Source: Agrocybe praecox
Lineage: Eukaryota > Basidiomycota > Agaricomycetes > Agaricales > Agrocybaceae
Assembly (NCBI GenBank): GCA_964017145.1
Contig: OZ024844.1
Span: 4,119,119-4,183,118, forward strand
DNA length: 64,000 bases
Direction of reading: 5' to 3'
Part shown: piece after piece, positions 1 to 13,018 of the stretch
How the letters are laid out: every line of letters starts with the position of its first letter
How positions within the stretch are numbered: position 1 is the stretch's first letter
Program-made: the position numbers and the translations under genes
Notes under the pieces: generated by a model
The model's database searches: none
Told to the model about the DNA's origin: nothing
What the model saw: the letters and a program-made list of their open reading frames with translations, nothing else

Positions 1-1116
1 AGGTACCGTACACGGTATGACCCCTAACCGCGAATCGATTGGCAAGTTCATTGCCGATGCCCCGGTTCGCTCCTAATGCACACTCGGATGAGTAGAAAAA
101 CAGATATTCATGCTACTCACCTATGATAAGAATTTTATACTTGACGTCTGACATCTTTTACACGACAAAAATTCTGCGATTATCGTGGGCGAAACGATTG
201 TCTGTAAGGGAAGCACACATGTATTTATGTAAAGGATCGAGTAGGTATAGCGTGTGAAAATTCGGATCTTGTAAGAAGTTTATTTATGGACCTTTCAAGA
301 GAAGTCGTCGGTTACTGCGTAAATTATAGCGTTATGTTTGAAATTTGAGGACCGACTCGGATGAGCATGGTTAGCGAACTCCATCAAACTTTTGTCTCTG
401 GAATCAAAATGAAAAGAAGGGCACATTTGATTTATGCATTCCGATAAAAAAAAATATGGATTTATTAGAATATTTAAATTTTAACCTGGTAAGAAAACGT
501 CACTAATGGCCCCTTGATGCGCTCACTTATAAATCCGCCGTCCTCCGAGTATTCTTTTGTAGTCATCCTGATAATCTTCCTGGTTTTAATGGGGATATTC
601 GGTCATTGTGGGCTACTCGTCATGTTTCAACACATAGTAAACTGACGATGTGTATTAAGACATCCCGCTTCACTTTTGCTATAATCCTGACAAATATCTG
701 GGATAGGTATAACTTGTATTTTGGATGGGTCGGTTATACTATATATGTGAAGCCAGATCCCCTCCAAAAAAATTGCAGGTTAGATGTGTTTTCTAGGTAT
801 ATCAACCTGAAAAATCGCAGTCCTCGGCTAAGCTTGGTTATGTGAATATACTACGGCCTGGTTGATGCGGGATTGACGTATCCCAGAATGGGTTCTTGAT
901 TACCATGTTGCATTTTCTATTTCTAGACAGCTAAGAGGAGCTTGGGGTGGGGCGTTTATTCTCTTCAATCTGCGGTCGCTTAATCTACTTTACGCTACCT
1001 GTGGCTTGAAATGCGACCTTCATAGAATTCTCAAAGTTATAAAAGGAACACAGACTCTTTACCGAGATTCAATAAAGCGTTTTTTTCCTTCGCAGCTGCC
1101 ACCCTTCAAGTTCAGC
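1..1116. other. Intergenic, no gene recognised
   Basis: AT-rich stretch with only short chance open frames on both strands. The frame open at 606-845 has no recognisable domain. The last few hundred bases are presumably the promoter and 5' UTR of the dioxygenase that starts at 1117. Confidence 0.5.
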
Positions 1117-2381
1117 ATGTCGTCCATATCCATAACTGTAACAGAATCTAACGACCAGGATAAACGCATCCCGTACGACATAAATCTCCCTTACATCCGC
1201 CTCTCTGAAGAAACAATAACGACGACCAAATATCCCGCTTACTTGCCAACATGGGACAGAGTATGGTTCGACCCACTGCAGCCTTTCGGGTTCAATGACC
1301 CGGCAATGCGAGTCAAAGATAAATCCAAACCTAACCTTCTCAGTCCCTCCACAAAGGTCACCAACATCCAACCCGGTTTAGGAACGATAGTGGAAGGTAT
1401 CCAACTCAGCCAACTATCCGAAGCAGGCAAAGACGAGCTCGCTCTCCTGATCGCAGAGCGCAAAGTCGTCGCTTTTCCGGACCAAGATCTCATCGACAAA
1501 GGCCCACAAGTCCAGCAGCAGTTCATGAAGTACTTTGGTAAACCAAACTACCAGCCTGTTTCCGGCACCGTTCGTGGTTATCCAGGGTTTCATATCATTC
1601 ATCGGAACGGGAACAAAAACGAAATCAATGCGTTCCTCGAGAAGAAAGCTACGACGACGCTTTGGCATCAGGACGTTAGCTATGAGATACAGCCTCCTGG
1701 TTATGTTATGCTCGGTCTGCTTGAAGGACCCGCTGTTGGAGGGGATACAGTATTCGCTGATACCGCTGCTGCATACAAGTGCGTAGTCTATCTTTACCGT
1801 CTTGTCACAACCTTTGGATGCTTTCCGCCTTACTCATTATATTCCGATCTTAGGCGTCTATCACCCATTTTCCAATCGCTCCTCGACAACATCAAGGCAA
1901 CCCACTCATCGCGAAACATGATCGCACACACCCGCCTCGCAGGCGGTCTTGTACGCAAAGATCCCGTGGACACTATCCACCCGCTTGTCAGAATCCACCC
2001 AGTAACACGGGAGAAGTGTCTCTTCATAAACGGAGAGTTCATCACACAGCTGCACGGCCTCAAAGAGGGAGAAACTCGAGTTCTGCTTGACTTTCTGTTG
2101 CAACACATTATCACAGGGCACGATTTCCAAGCAAGAGTCAAATGGCAACCGAAGACCATTGTTATGTTCGATAATAGGAGCACCCTTCGTAAGTTGAATT
2201 CACTTTTCGGCTGAGTTCATCCTGCAACGAATTGACTCGTTCCCAATCAGATTCCGCAATTGTCGATTACATCGATGAGGAAAGAGGCGCCGCGCCGCGT
2301 CACATTTTCCGCCTGTGTGCTATGGCCGAGAAGCCTATTCCTGTCGCTGAAGGTGAATCAAATGCCAAGGCGCACGTGTAA
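1117..2381 (+). CDS. TauD/TfdA-family Fe(II)/2-oxoglutarate dioxygenase
   Basis: Predicted oxidative enzyme of the taurine/sulfonate dioxygenase family, which uses 2-oxoglutarate and Fe(II) to release sulfite from sulfonates. Three exons are inferred, 1117-1778, 1854-2188 and 2251-2381, with introns starting GTGCGT and GTAAGT. They join to 375 residues, normal for fungal members. The sequence LWHQDVSYE carries the HxD iron ligands, followed by GGDTVFADTAAAY, a typical TauD segment. The distal histidine and 2-oxoglutarate arginine region is supplied by FDNRSTLHSAIVDY, which forms only after the second intron is removed. I chose the ATG at 1117 (MSSISITV) rather than the upstream in-frame one at 1006 because the family conservation starts later. 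The exact substrate cannot be read from sequence. The gene converges on the IML2-like gene with only ~255 bp between stops. Confidence 0.88.
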
Positions 2382-2636
2382 TCGGGTGTAAGTTTCGACG
2401 AACTCTCTACATATCCTACTTCAGGACGAATTGTACCAATAGACGTGAAAAATGAATGACCCAAAGAAACACTTGCCTGAAAAATTCTAAGCCGCGACCC
2501 AAGCACTGATGTCCGCATCCGAGGCACAAAGCTCGCAAACGTTCATTCTACGGCACATATAAGACGATAATCTATACCCTAACTGGCAAAAAAGCATAGG
2601 AATCTATCAATGTAAATGTCCAACACAACGAGAACT

Positions 2637-5600
2637 CTAGCAAACGCCGACCATATCCTGCTTCAGCGCGATTTCATCTCTAAGTATTGCAATCCGACTA
2701 TCCAGCCTCGACGAAAGATCAACGGTACTCGAAGCCAAGCTGAGAGCAATGTCCAATTTTGCAATAGCACCCTTCAGCGCTTCTGTCCATAGGGTTTTCC
2801 GTTCGAAATCTGAAAGGGGAGCAAGAGGTTGTGTTGACGATATCGGACTTTCGGTTTGTTCCTTGGAAGGTGGTTTGTCTAGATCCAGAGCAAGCTTTGA
2901 AATCTTCTTTGAAAGACCTTGGACGCTTTTGTCAGGTTGTCGAGCGTATCCAGTCGTCGTCGTTGCCGTAGGCGATGTTGACAATGGTTCTTCCACCTTC
3001 GGCTTCTTCGACTTCTTATCTCTAGCCTCTGCTTCCTTCAAATCGAGTACCGCAAGTTCAAACATCGCCACACCGCCTACCCAGGTACTAATCTTCAACG
3101 TGTTTTGGTACGCATAAGCCTCATTCAAGAATAACCTAGACGTCTCGAAGTTCTCCAAAGTGCGGTGGTTGATCCCAAGCAACAGAGCGCGTATAGCAAG
3201 TTCGTCTGTAGTGTCCAAATCATCTTCTGCACGAGGAAGGGGTAGTGATACCTTGGATGATGTTTTGTTTGAACGCATTGAAAATGTCGACTTCGCGGAT
3301 AGCGGTACTTTCAAAGAATTGAAGGACTCAGAGGTGACTAGCGGTGTGAGGGGCGTCAAGTGATCGATATGGGCCTGTGCGATGGAGGGCGTAATGCGTG
3401 CGTGATTATTCCAGACTAATATAGAACATAAAAGTCAATGGAACTCAACAAGAGAAACGAGAGAAGAAACTTACAGATTCCAATTTCTAGTGCACGTTGC
3501 GTCATCAGGAAGCTATTGACTAAAATTGGTATTGAAGTATAAAACATTACCTTCTGCTGGATTGATAGAAACAGATTCAGCAAATTTACTTTCGTCCCTA
3601 CCTTTTCTTGCTTGCTTTTCTTTCCAGAAAGCAACTAAAACAATACGGGTCAATTGAATGGGATAATTTTGATACAAATATGCAAAAGCCTTACGTTTCT
3701 TCTTGATGAATACTTCCGTCGGTAAATCCTTTCCACTGATTTTCTTCTTGTCGATTAGGTCGGGAACAGCGTCGAGCAATTTCTGTGCTTCCTCAACTTC
3801 GCCGAGAGCGACACGACATCCTGCCAAAAAGGTCAAATGCGACCCTATACTTGAAACCCGACTAATGATGTTACGGACCTGCAGCAATGAAATAGTACGT
3901 TCCGTGACTCCTGCAGAAAAAATTGGCATTGAGAATACACCGAGGGAAAGAAAAGAAAGATATTGCCGACCATGAATTCATCTCCGTAATCTTTAAGAAC
4001 GTTTCTCCAGCCTCGCGATACCGCCTTTGACTGAGCAGAGTCCACGCTAGCTCGAACATCAACTGCACGTATACAAATTATGCTATGAGAAATCGTAGGT
4101 ACGAGAGCAAATAAAGTACGTACAAGCATGTCTGCCTGAACAAAAGCATGCTGGCGGTTCGGTTTCAGCCCTTCTTGGAGAACTTTGATCGCGCCTTCCG
4201 CATCATACGCCATTCTCATGATTTTAGCCTACGAACGGAATCGTTCAACAATACCCAGATGTCGGAGAAGGATCATCTTCGACTTACGCGATTGAGAATC
4301 CACAATGCACCTTGAGGATATTGCGTCTCGATCCTGATTGATTTGATTTATGTATCACTAAGATTAAAATAGCGTGAGAACTCACTTATCAACGATAGCT
4401 TTATATTCAACCAAAATCTGATCTTCGTTTGCCTGGAATCCCGACATAAGGAGCACGACCCCGTGATACGTCATCAAGACCAGGCTTATGGAACCGCGAC
4501 GATTTATAATTAGCATGGAGGGACAATATTAGTCCGTCGGCTCGATGCGCTCACCCAGCAAATACTCCGTGTACGTCCTGCTTCGTCGCAGCCAGGGACA
4601 AAGCCTGAAGCGCAAGTTTACGATCATGCTTGAAACCTAGGAAACCTACCAATCCTCTTAACCACGGTATATGAGCTGACGAATAAATAATGCATGATTG
4701 AAGAGCTGTTGACTTACTGGATCTTCTTCGGCAGTAATGAAAACACAAGATTGAAGAGGCCGAAACCAAAAGCTGTGCCTGCAACTATCAGATCCTCAAC
4801 GGGTCCGTCAGGCAGAAGGTTGTTCGTGCCAGGTTTGAGGGGCAAAGCAGGAGTGGAACTAGAGGCAGCTGAGCTGGCCCACCTTGAAAAGAAACCTTTC
4901 GCTGCGGGGACAGGAGCCACAGTGGTAGCGCTGCTGACTGAGGATGCCGAAGACACCGACTCCTGGGATGTTTTGTGAATAAGGTTTGCGGGCAGGGAAG
5001 GGGAAATGGGGATATGGAAGGTGGGTGAATCCGTTTCTCGCGGTGCGAGGTCAACGTTGAGTGGTAATCCATTGGGAAACACGGTTTTATACAATCTATT
5101 GGACGTCAAAGTTATGTTCCGATAGATAAACAGATTCGTACTTTGTAAACTTGGAATGAGCGCTTTATCTAGACTTTAGAATGAGAATTCATCGATGCTA
5201 AGGCTTTCCTACCTGTTCAGAGAGTACCTGTGACGCGGTCAATACAAAAAGAAAAGAAATATGACTGGGACATACATGCACTGCAGGTAACCCATATATG
5301 ATTCACTACAAATGGTGAGCAAGGGCTGTTAACGCCTCTAAACAGGCCACGTACCTAAGCGCATGAGTTAATCCGAGCAAGACAACCGCGTCCGCATTGA
5401 GAATCTCCCATTCTAACCCGTAATGAAACCTACTATGATGCTGAATGTCCTTCGGCTTCGCAGCGCGCATCTGTTTCCTTGTACCAGCCTCCGAGAGCGA
5501 AAGACAACGCGACGCCTCTGTCATCAATCCTGCCTGAAGCTTGTCGTGAGCAGCTTCGTTGCAAAAAGAAAGCCGCCTACGCACCTCCATCCCCAAAGCC

Positions 5601-5773
5601 GCCTCCAAAAAGGCGCATACTCCCAAACCCATCAAATGGAATGGATCGTCGTGTTGTTCGAAAAGGTTTCGGGATGAGACAATGTCATTGGAAAAGAGAA
5701 AGTCAAAGCCTCGCGTCGCACTCTTCAAGAGTTCAGCATTCGGATGCTCGCTGGACCCATTGGACTCTGCCAT
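2637..5773 (-). CDS. IML2: IML2/TTC39-family TPR protein (inclusion-body clearance, outer mitochondrial membrane type)
   Basis: Multi-exon gene read from 5773 ([10 protein letters not shown]) to a stop at 2637. Pieces in order match the IML2/TTC39 layout: an N-terminal helical block ([20 protein letters not shown]), a Ser-rich linker, a hydrophobic segment ([16 protein letters not shown]), the signature [19 protein letters not shown], and C-terminal TPR-like helices ([38 protein letters not shown]). Introns I can place include 5534-5584, 5306-5354, 3487-3550 and 3416-3474. Two exons are tiny: 15 nt at 5213-5227 and 12 nt at 3475-3486. In yeast IML2 is linked to lipid-droplet-dependent clearance of protein inclusions and to mitochondria; that role is carried over from the family. 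Not all middle exon boundaries are resolved. Confidence 0.82.
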
Positions 5774-6127
5774 TATGGCGTTGTGTTCGAAGAATGAGGT
5801 GGGCGCCGACGTCAGCGGGAAATCATTCCAGCCGGACCGGTGGCTGACGCGCGGAGTTACAAATTGCCCATTCAAGTTCACTGGCAGCATCGGCGAATGA
5901 GAACTTTATCCTCGCACTGAAGTGCGGAAAACAAGGAGAAATGTGATTATTTTTACTTTTTATCATTTTAACGTCACAAGCTTTATAAGAATAGAGAAAT
6001 ATGAAGAGAGTGACAGATGTGCCTAGAGATTTAGATACCAGATATTGATATATCGTAACCTAGTAGATGAAGAATTCGTCATACAGCCAAACCTCAACCC
6101 ATAATATATATCTATATACAAGAAAAA
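5774..6127. other. Intergenic between IML2-like gene and transporter 3' end
   Basis: No gene seen. It contains the 5' flank of the IML2-like gene (an upstream in-frame ATG exists at 5890) and an AT-rich 3' flank of the transporter. Confidence 0.5.
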
Positions 6128-8654
6128 TTAGGATGGCTGCAATGGAGACCTACATCCAAACGATGTCGCAGAGCCAGAACTTTGGAAAATCTCTTTTATA
6201 GATTCCCCAGCACCCCACATTCCAAGACAGGCCATGGCCAAACCTCCCAAACAAATAATCAAATTGAACATCTTGAAAACAACTCGTCCTCCAAATAATC
6301 CCTGAAGACAAATCATATATATCTTGCCTCTCAATCTGGAGTAGATGCTTGAAATGAACTTACCCTCTTCCAGCGACTCCATTCTTTCCAGGTATCAACT
6401 CTGCCAGTAGCCCCACCTCCAGGGACATATGCCTTATCCGCCGCCATAGCATCGGTAATCACATCGTATCCCAAACGGAGGAGAGGAGGGAAGCTGTACG
6501 TGAATTGCATGATGGCGACCGCAGCGATTAGAGCGGTGATGGTTTGTACTTGAGGAATTGCAGATCCAACAATAAACGCTACGCACACATCATTTCAATC
6601 AGTATATTTAAAACTGTGCTATGTGAATATTTATACTCACAAAGGACCCAGTAGACACAAACGAGGACTGATAATATAGTGTCAGGAACGCTCATCATGT
6701 AAACCATGTACCAAAGAGTACGTACTAGTCCAAATGATTCGACCTTTGGGAGTCATCAACCGTGGTCCATGCATCCAATCTTCAACGACATTTATATAGA
6801 TGACCTCTAGTAGATTATGTTAGTCAATAACGAACGTCTTTCTCAGGAACTGAACTAACTGATTCCAATGTTTCCATACAAACCAGCAGCAATAATACCC
6901 GTAATGAGTGAAAGTACGTTTCCTTAACGCGAGGAGTTAACTTCAATTGGCAATAATACATAGTCATAGGCATACCTAGAGTCTGCCAGGCGAATTTACT
7001 GACGCCTTGGTAGGCCAATGGTAGAGTATATTGTCCTTGGAACGCCTTTTTAGAGATATTTGTAAGTAATTTAATTGAATATATCAAATTGCCTGACTCA
7101 CATATACAAAGGCACCGTATAGCAAATAGGCTGTGAAAATCAGTCCCTGGGCCATCGTCTAGAAGGACAAATATAACCATCGAAAGATTTCAACAGAGAC
7201 CTTCGATAGAAAACTTACCATGCCCTTCCAAAAGTCCATCGGACGGCGCATTTCAGCCATCTGTTATCATCCAATGAGTGAGGCTCTAAATCTTTCAACA
7301 TTTCTACCACCAACCATTTCCGGGAAGATCATCGCGCCTCCATATGCGAACACCATATTCATAATACCATTGACTTGGCTGAATAAGGGTAACTTTCCAA
7401 ATTTAGTAGTCATTACTGGACCGGAGGGAGCATTTGCGAGGGACGTCCCAGCTGCGGCGATGTTTGGTGGGCTGTGTGCAACAAATCCCATGGATGTGAA
7501 AATGATGATCAGGTTGATCCTGGAGGGTCCCGATTGAGATGCATGGTAAACCTGATAGAATGTAAATATTACTCACCATACAGCACTGTTCGCTAGCCAA
7601 CCATAATTCTATGCTATGAGGGTCAATACATGTACCCGAGTTACCATAGCTAACAAACCTTTAATGTGCGAATCTGGCCAATCACCAACCCCACAATAAT
7701 CCAGATGAGAATACACACAGAGAAACAGAGCTATTCGAATGGGTATCATAATGGGCACGATTAGCCGCTTCTTAACAATGACCCTGAGATCGGATGCCAT
7801 ACCTTAAACTTCGCAATCTGTGAGAGAGCCTGACCGTTACTCAAGCAAATAGTAGCGACCTGTGTAAATATAAAACATGTGGTGAGAATGTGAAGTCCCA
7901 TAAGTCTCGGTCTCCACGTACGTTCACGAGTAACTGGATACTCTGCAATACAGTGCACACATGCCGCGCAGTCCTGCCGAAGATCCTCTCGGCTATGTCC
8001 CCGTACGTCTTGAGTGGGTATCTAGCAGAGTCTAAACGAATAAACAGCCTCCATAGAATTAATCCTGTATAGAGAGCCATGACACCCACTAAAACAATTC
8101 TATCAGTAAGTTGAAAGTGCCACCCTTATAGGAAAACGACGTACTAACGAAATAGAGCACAATTCCTATAACGATAACTCAGCTCCAATTCATAATATGT
8201 GAAGAAACCTTCGCTTGAGCTCATACGGACCTGGTACCCATCCTACTTGAGAGATAGCAAACGGGGCATTGAAAGGGCCCAAGATGTCTGTCGTAATGAG
8301 ATAAAATATTGACGCCCACGACGCCAGCCTCAAGGCCCTTGAGGCATTAGCCCTTTCTTGTTGATCCTCAGTCATAGGCGGAACAACGACCTTCGAGACA
8401 TCAACGTCCACATTCTGTCCTTTATGGCGGGAAAGACGAAGGAACCAATTATCCTTCTTCTCCACGGGCACTTCCCCAGGTTTGACCCCATCTTCTTCCA
8501 GCCTTTGTACTGCCGCGTAGAATAGATAGTCCTCGAAGACGGTGTTAGAATCTGTACTGAATGATGCTGTGGCACCGTCTTCCCCCTTCACAATGGATGA
8601 GCCATCACCCTTCTCCTTCTCGACGACGTGTGTTGCTTCAATGAACTCAGTCAT
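6128..8654 (-). CDS. AAAP-family amino acid transporter (vacuolar Avt-like)
   Basis: Split by many short introns. Exon pieces read in order from MTEFIEATHVV at 8654 to the stop at 6128. A ~110-residue charged cytosolic N-terminus is followed by a stretch of about eleven hydrophobic segments, including LASWASIFYLITTDILGP, MGFVAHSPPNIAAAG, NGIMNMVFAYGGAMIFPEM, GVSKFAWQTLGN and MQFTYSFPPLLRLGYD. This is the amino acid/auxin permease (Aa_trans) pattern as found in large filamentous-fungal families. The motif FAYGGAMIFPEMMAEMRRPMDF is the characteristic loop in fungal members (reported here across an exon joint). It probably moves neutral amino acids with proton coupling across the vacuolar or plasma membrane. 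Substrate and compartment are inferred from family only. Confidence 0.85.
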
Positions 8655-9264
8655 AGTCAGGAGATTGTTATCCCCTACGAAGGAAAGTTTCGGTGGGAAA
8701 TCGCAGGTCAGAATATCATTATCAGGCGGAGTACCTTATATGAGGCCAGCTAGAATCGAGCGATTACAAAAGAGCGTCCACATGCTCTTATTTGACTCTA
8801 ATATTAGCATAGACGTGTACTGTTTTTAAATGAACTTTACGTATTGCTCTTTATAATATCATACGTTACACTCCAAGGTTGAACGATCCAAAAGATATAA
8901 ATTTAGCTTGGTTGAATCTATCAATAGCACATTCCTCACGTATAAATAGATAACAATCTCTTACATACCGTGTCGGATAATGATGACATGTATTTCCAGG
9001 ATACTCCAGAAAGAGGTACTCTGAGTTCCCTTGCTCGCTGCGGAGCAGTTCCTTGATGACATTGGTGAGAAAGAACGTTATGATTGTAATTGTAATTCTA
9101 ATTATATTTCTAATATAGCATTCATAATGCCTGTATACGAAATGCCCGAACCTCGGATTACGCTGTGTCAATTCTGAATACGCCTCTACCGCGTAACACG
9201 TCTAAGATGTAGGAAATGTAAACGTAATTATTCTACGACAAAAAATATAAGTCACTATCGTGAG
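8655..9264. other. Intergenic, promoter side of the transporter
   Basis: About 600 bp of AT-rich sequence with no convincing gene. It separates the transporter start from the stop of the F-box gene. Confidence 0.5.
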
Positions 9265-11052
9265 TCAGAGTGGACGCCACAGCCCCATATCCATTTTCCT
9301 CCTCAACGAGAATAAACATGGCTCGCGATCCAGACATGGGTGCTCACCCAACACGCCCCATTTCCCATCCACTTTATCAACAGGAAGCTGCCCTACAAAA
9401 CACCACTCGAGCGAAGGGAAAACCAAAGCATACGCACGCGCGACGTCTAGCATGCGTTCTGCGTGCCATTTCTCCCAAGCCAACCTTCGCATTTGGAGTT
9501 GATGCGATACGACAAGATCGTATTCATGGCTCGTCCCGCGGTAAACAAACAGCTGAGACGGAGCAAGGTACTTTGATATATCAAGGTCTTCTGGCAACGA
9601 TTTGGCTGCATAATAATCGCAGAACCTGGGTGCGAGGGGGTGCGCATCCGTGATGTATGTATCATGGGAAAATGCCACAGTGCGCAGTTGACGAAGGGGT
9701 GAGAGCGCGTCACGCACGACCTTGTGGTCAACTTCCCAGGTGCTTCGGAATCCTTGGTTACCCGCTGAGAGCCATAATTGATGTAGAGTCGATATCGAAC
9801 CTATAACGCGAAGACTTGCCTCTGGGAATGTCGACGCATCAGATACGAGATGAAGGGATGTCAATGAGGGAAATGTCGAAGCCAAAAGAGGAAGTAGCAG
9901 TTCGTCAATTATAACTTGAGGAATAGCGTGCGGAACATGCAAGCTTTCTAGTTGGGGATTCTCGAGCAGAAACACGTGAATGTCGGCATAAGATGAGTGG
10001 GTCGTGGTGTCTCGATTGACCCAGGAAAGATGCTTGAGAGAGAGAATATTTCCACGCGATCGCAGAAAATCACGAGCAGGGGAAGTTGCGGCCTCAATGG
10101 TTAGAGATCGGATTTGAGTATCCTTGCCGAGGAATAGGTGGAGGAATTTACTGTCGTCTAACGAAGTCATGCTCAGCGTCAAATGGAGTAATTTCTTGAA
10201 TGTGATGGTGGGATCGACGTATAATATATCATCTGAAACGTTCATTTTCCAAGTCAGTCGTTGTAAACCTGACGCTGCGAGACGGAATATGTTGTCGAAA
10301 AATTGAATAACGCGCTCGGGTTTGTTGGGCGGGGGGAATTGCACTCGGAGAGAAAGTGTTTCGAGTTGAACAGTGCAATCGTCCAGCGAGAGGGTTATTT
10401 CTGGGTCCATGACGATCCCCCTCAGGTGTAAATTCCTGATATTCGTATTCTTGATCGAATTAAACAGTGGGGCCGAAAAGAATGCAGGACCATCCCAATC
10501 TACAGTGATTAAATTATGGAAGGACGTGGAAATGGCCTTGTGGATGAAAGTCGCGTCGAGACACGCGAGGGAGGCGTCCGAAACGTCACGATCCCGTGAA
10601 GGAACAAAGATGGTGTGGTTAGGGAAATTTTGCTGAGACTTTACCATATCCGGGTTGAGCGTGATGTTGAGCCGCCGGACGCAACGCTGGTGGTATTGGA
10701 ACCGTTCAAGCTGTTCTTCGGGGGGTTTCGATTTGGAAGCGAAGTTTACCCGAACATCCTTGAACCGACTGAGAGATGCCAAACGACGACAATCGTGGTC
10801 AACCAGGGCCAGTGCATTGAAGTCTTGGTGGGATAAGTACGTGGTAATATGAGGAAGGAGCTCCACTGGCAGTTTGAACGCGGGGAAATTTGAGGTCGTA
10901 ACATGCCCTGCATGAACGCGGTCGAACGATAGAGGGCGTATGTCAAACATTTGAGATTGAAGTGGAGAAGGTGTGGCCTCATTGAGGATGTCCACAAGGA
11001 CGAAGGAGGTCATGACTTCTTGTAAGGGGGTGGAAAGGAGTGACAAGGGCAA
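9265..11052 (-). CDS. F-box protein with leucine-rich-repeat-like C-terminus
   Basis: Single-exon open frame of 595 codons. The segment FKLPVELLPHITTYLSHQDF followed by NALALVDHDCRRLASLSRF (about residues 58-100) is a standard F-box, the Skp1-binding adaptor of SCF ubiquitin ligases. The remaining ~480 residues are leucine-rich with irregular repeats (for example LHHL and LTSLHLVSD), as in the large agaricomycete F-box/LRR families. Substrate recognition by this part is inferred. The first ATG is at 11052; a second in-frame ATG at 11013 is a reasonable alternative and would remove 13 residues. The open frame is intact with no visible damage. No partner gene is adjacent. Confidence 0.85.
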   Translation of the reverse strand: MPLSLLSTPLQEVMTSFVLVDILNEATPSPLQSQMFDIRPLSFDRVHAGHVTTSNFPAFKLPVELLPHITTYLSHQDFNALALVDHDCRRLASLSRFKDVRVNFASKSKPPEEQLERFQYHQRCVRRLNITLNPDMVKSQQNFPNHTIFVPSRDRDVSDASLACLDATFIHKAISTSFHNLITVDWDGPAFFSAPLFNSIKNTNIRNLHLRGIVMDPEITLSLDDCTVQLETLSLRVQFPPPNKPERVIQFFDNIFRLAASGLQRLTWKMNVSDDILYVDPTITFKKLLHLTLSMTSLDDSKFLHLFLGKDTQIRSLTIEAATSPARDFLRSRGNILSLKHLSWVNRDTTTHSSYADIHVFLLENPQLESLHVPHAIPQVIIDELLLPLLASTFPSLTSLHLVSDASTFPEASLRVIGSISTLHQLWLSAGNQGFRSTWEVDHKVVRDALSPLRQLRTVAFSHDTYITDAHPLAPRFCDYYAAKSLPEDLDISKYLAPSQLFVYRGTSHEYDLVVSHQLQMRRLAWEKWHAERMLDVARAYALVFPSLEWCFVGQLPVDKVDGKWGVLGEHPCLDREPCLFSLRRKMDMGLWRPL

Positions 11053-11814
11053 AACATAAAAGTGGGTAGACTCACTTTTAAAGAACTTTTAAAAACAGGG
11101 TTGATCTCCTAAAGAAATAAATCACGTCAATCCCCGCCTCGTGTGTACGCCACCTAGGAGTCCGTCGTTTGATATCGTGAATAGCGGGCGAGTACTGGAG
11201 GAGTAAATTAAAAGCGCTCAGTTAAAGGTGCATTGGATGCAGCTTGGTCGGTATTTTCGATAACAGGAACTCACCATTTGAGTGATTTAAAAAGTCGGTT
11301 CGAATGAGACCTTAGGCCTTAGTCGGGACTTCAGTCGGTACGTGACTGTTAGACATCGGGCATGCACAGTGTCTGACATGGTTATTTCTAGCAATCAGAA
11401 CGTTGTCCGACAATGTGCGGTAAGCGTACAACATGCGGCATAGATGGACATCGTACTTGATTCATATGTAGCTTCTGGGCCCGACGGAGTTATTCGACGA
11501 CGCGAAATGAGAGAAATAGAGCCGCAATTTATCATAAAAGTCCCAGGTGTCTGGCGTTTTGACCATGCGTGTTTCTCATATCTCGTGGTTTTGAGTGAAG
11601 CAAAAATTTATCTGCGACTTGTGAAAGTAAGATAAAGAAGAGCGAGAAGGAACATGGAACAGGAATTCGGAGTCGGTGTTCAAAGGTGCCACCTTCAAGA
11701 ACTTCCGATATAAACATAAGCAACTAATAAAGATAAGATAAGCGTATGGAAGCTGTTATCCAAAGTGTAAATCATTGCTTTATCCCGCGCTTACCATTCC
11801 TGTGCGTTACCACG
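11053..11814. other. Divergent intergenic region between the F-box gene and the dehydrogenase
   Basis: About 760 bp shared upstream region of two divergently transcribed genes. No RNA gene or repeat was recognised. A small plus-strand open frame at 11444-11635 looks like chance. Confidence 0.5.
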
Positions 11815-13018
11815 ATGGCGACAGCAAGCTCCCGCACATATACTATCGCAGTTCTACCAGGAGATGGAATAGGAGTGGAGGTGATGCCTCCAGCTCTACG
11901 CTGCTTAGACGCTGCGGCGAAAGCTTTCGGTTTTCAACTCGAATATCGGCATTATCCTTGGGCATCTTGCACATACTACCATCAGCATGGGAAGATGCTC
12001 CCAGACGACTGGAAAGACTTGCTCAAGGCATGCGATGCTATATATTTTGGTGCAGGTATGCACATTAACCTCTTTAATAATCGTTTGAGATGTGAAGGAT
12101 CCTTTCTTCTCAGTGGGAGATCCAGCTACTGTACCCGATCACATTTCCTTGTGGGGCAGTCTTTTACTCTTCCGACGCGAGTTCGACCAGTACATAAACC
12201 TTCGACCTTGTCGACTCATCACAGGTGTAACATCTCCTCTTGCGAATCGGGATAACAAACCAATCGACTTTGTTACCGTTCGAGAAAACACGGAAGGCGA
12301 ATACAGCTCCATAGGAGGTCGGATATTCGATGGAACGGATCGTGAAACAGTCATACAAAATACCATATTCACCAGAGTCGGCGTTGATCGCGTAGTTCGT
12401 TATGCATTTGAGCTAGCTCGAAGTCGACCCGCGAAGAAATTAACCTCAGCGACTAAATCAAATGGTATCTCAATTACGATGCCATATTGGGACGAACGCG
12501 TCGAGGCGATCAGCAAGGAATATCCAGACGTCAAAGTCGAGAAATACCACATCGACATCCTATGCGCACATTTCGTCCAAAGGCCCCACATCTTCGACGT
12601 CGTGGTCGGGTCTAACCTCTTTGGCGATATCCTGTCTGACTTGGGACCCGCCTGCACAGGCACGATTGGCATTGCGCCGTCCGGCAATCTAAATCCTACA
12701 GCTGGGAAACGCGGAGATAAGAATTGGATGCCAAGTTTATTTGAGCCTGTCCACGGAAGCGCGCCAGATATTTCGGGGAAGGGTATTGCGAACCCGGTGG
12801 GAATGATTTGGGCAGGACAAATGATGCTGGACCACCTTGGAGAAAAGGAGGCAGCTGATGCAATGATGCGTGCCATTGAAAACGTACTGAAGAGGGCTAG
12901 GGAAGCACAGTTGAATGGAGAATCGGACTTGTTGACGCCAGATATGTTGGGAAATGGGACGACAGAAGGGCTTGGATCTGCCATCGAGAAAGAAATTGAA
13001 GTGATTGGCAGAAAATAG
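11815..13018 (+). CDS. Tartrate/D-malate dehydrogenase-type beta-decarboxylating dehydrogenase
   Basis: Two exons, 11815-12055 and 12114-13018, joined by removing a 58-nt intron, give 381 residues. Features of the isocitrate/isopropylmalate dehydrogenase superfamily are plain: YTIAVLPGDGIGVEVMPPAL at the N-terminus (nucleotide-binding start), VRENTEGEYSSIGG, SKSNG-like TKSNGISITMPYWDE, and the metal-binding SNLFGDILSDLGPACTGTIG, ending with FEPVHGSAPDISGKGIANP. The PWASCTYYHQHGKMLPDDW segment and the short length resemble tartrate dehydrogenase/D-malate dehydrogenase (TtuC/DmlA) rather than LeuB. It should oxidise and decarboxylate a 2-hydroxy diacid with NAD. The ATG at 11815 (MATASSRTYTIAV) is preferred over an upstream in-frame ATG at 11746. 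Substrate choice is inference. Confidence 0.88.
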
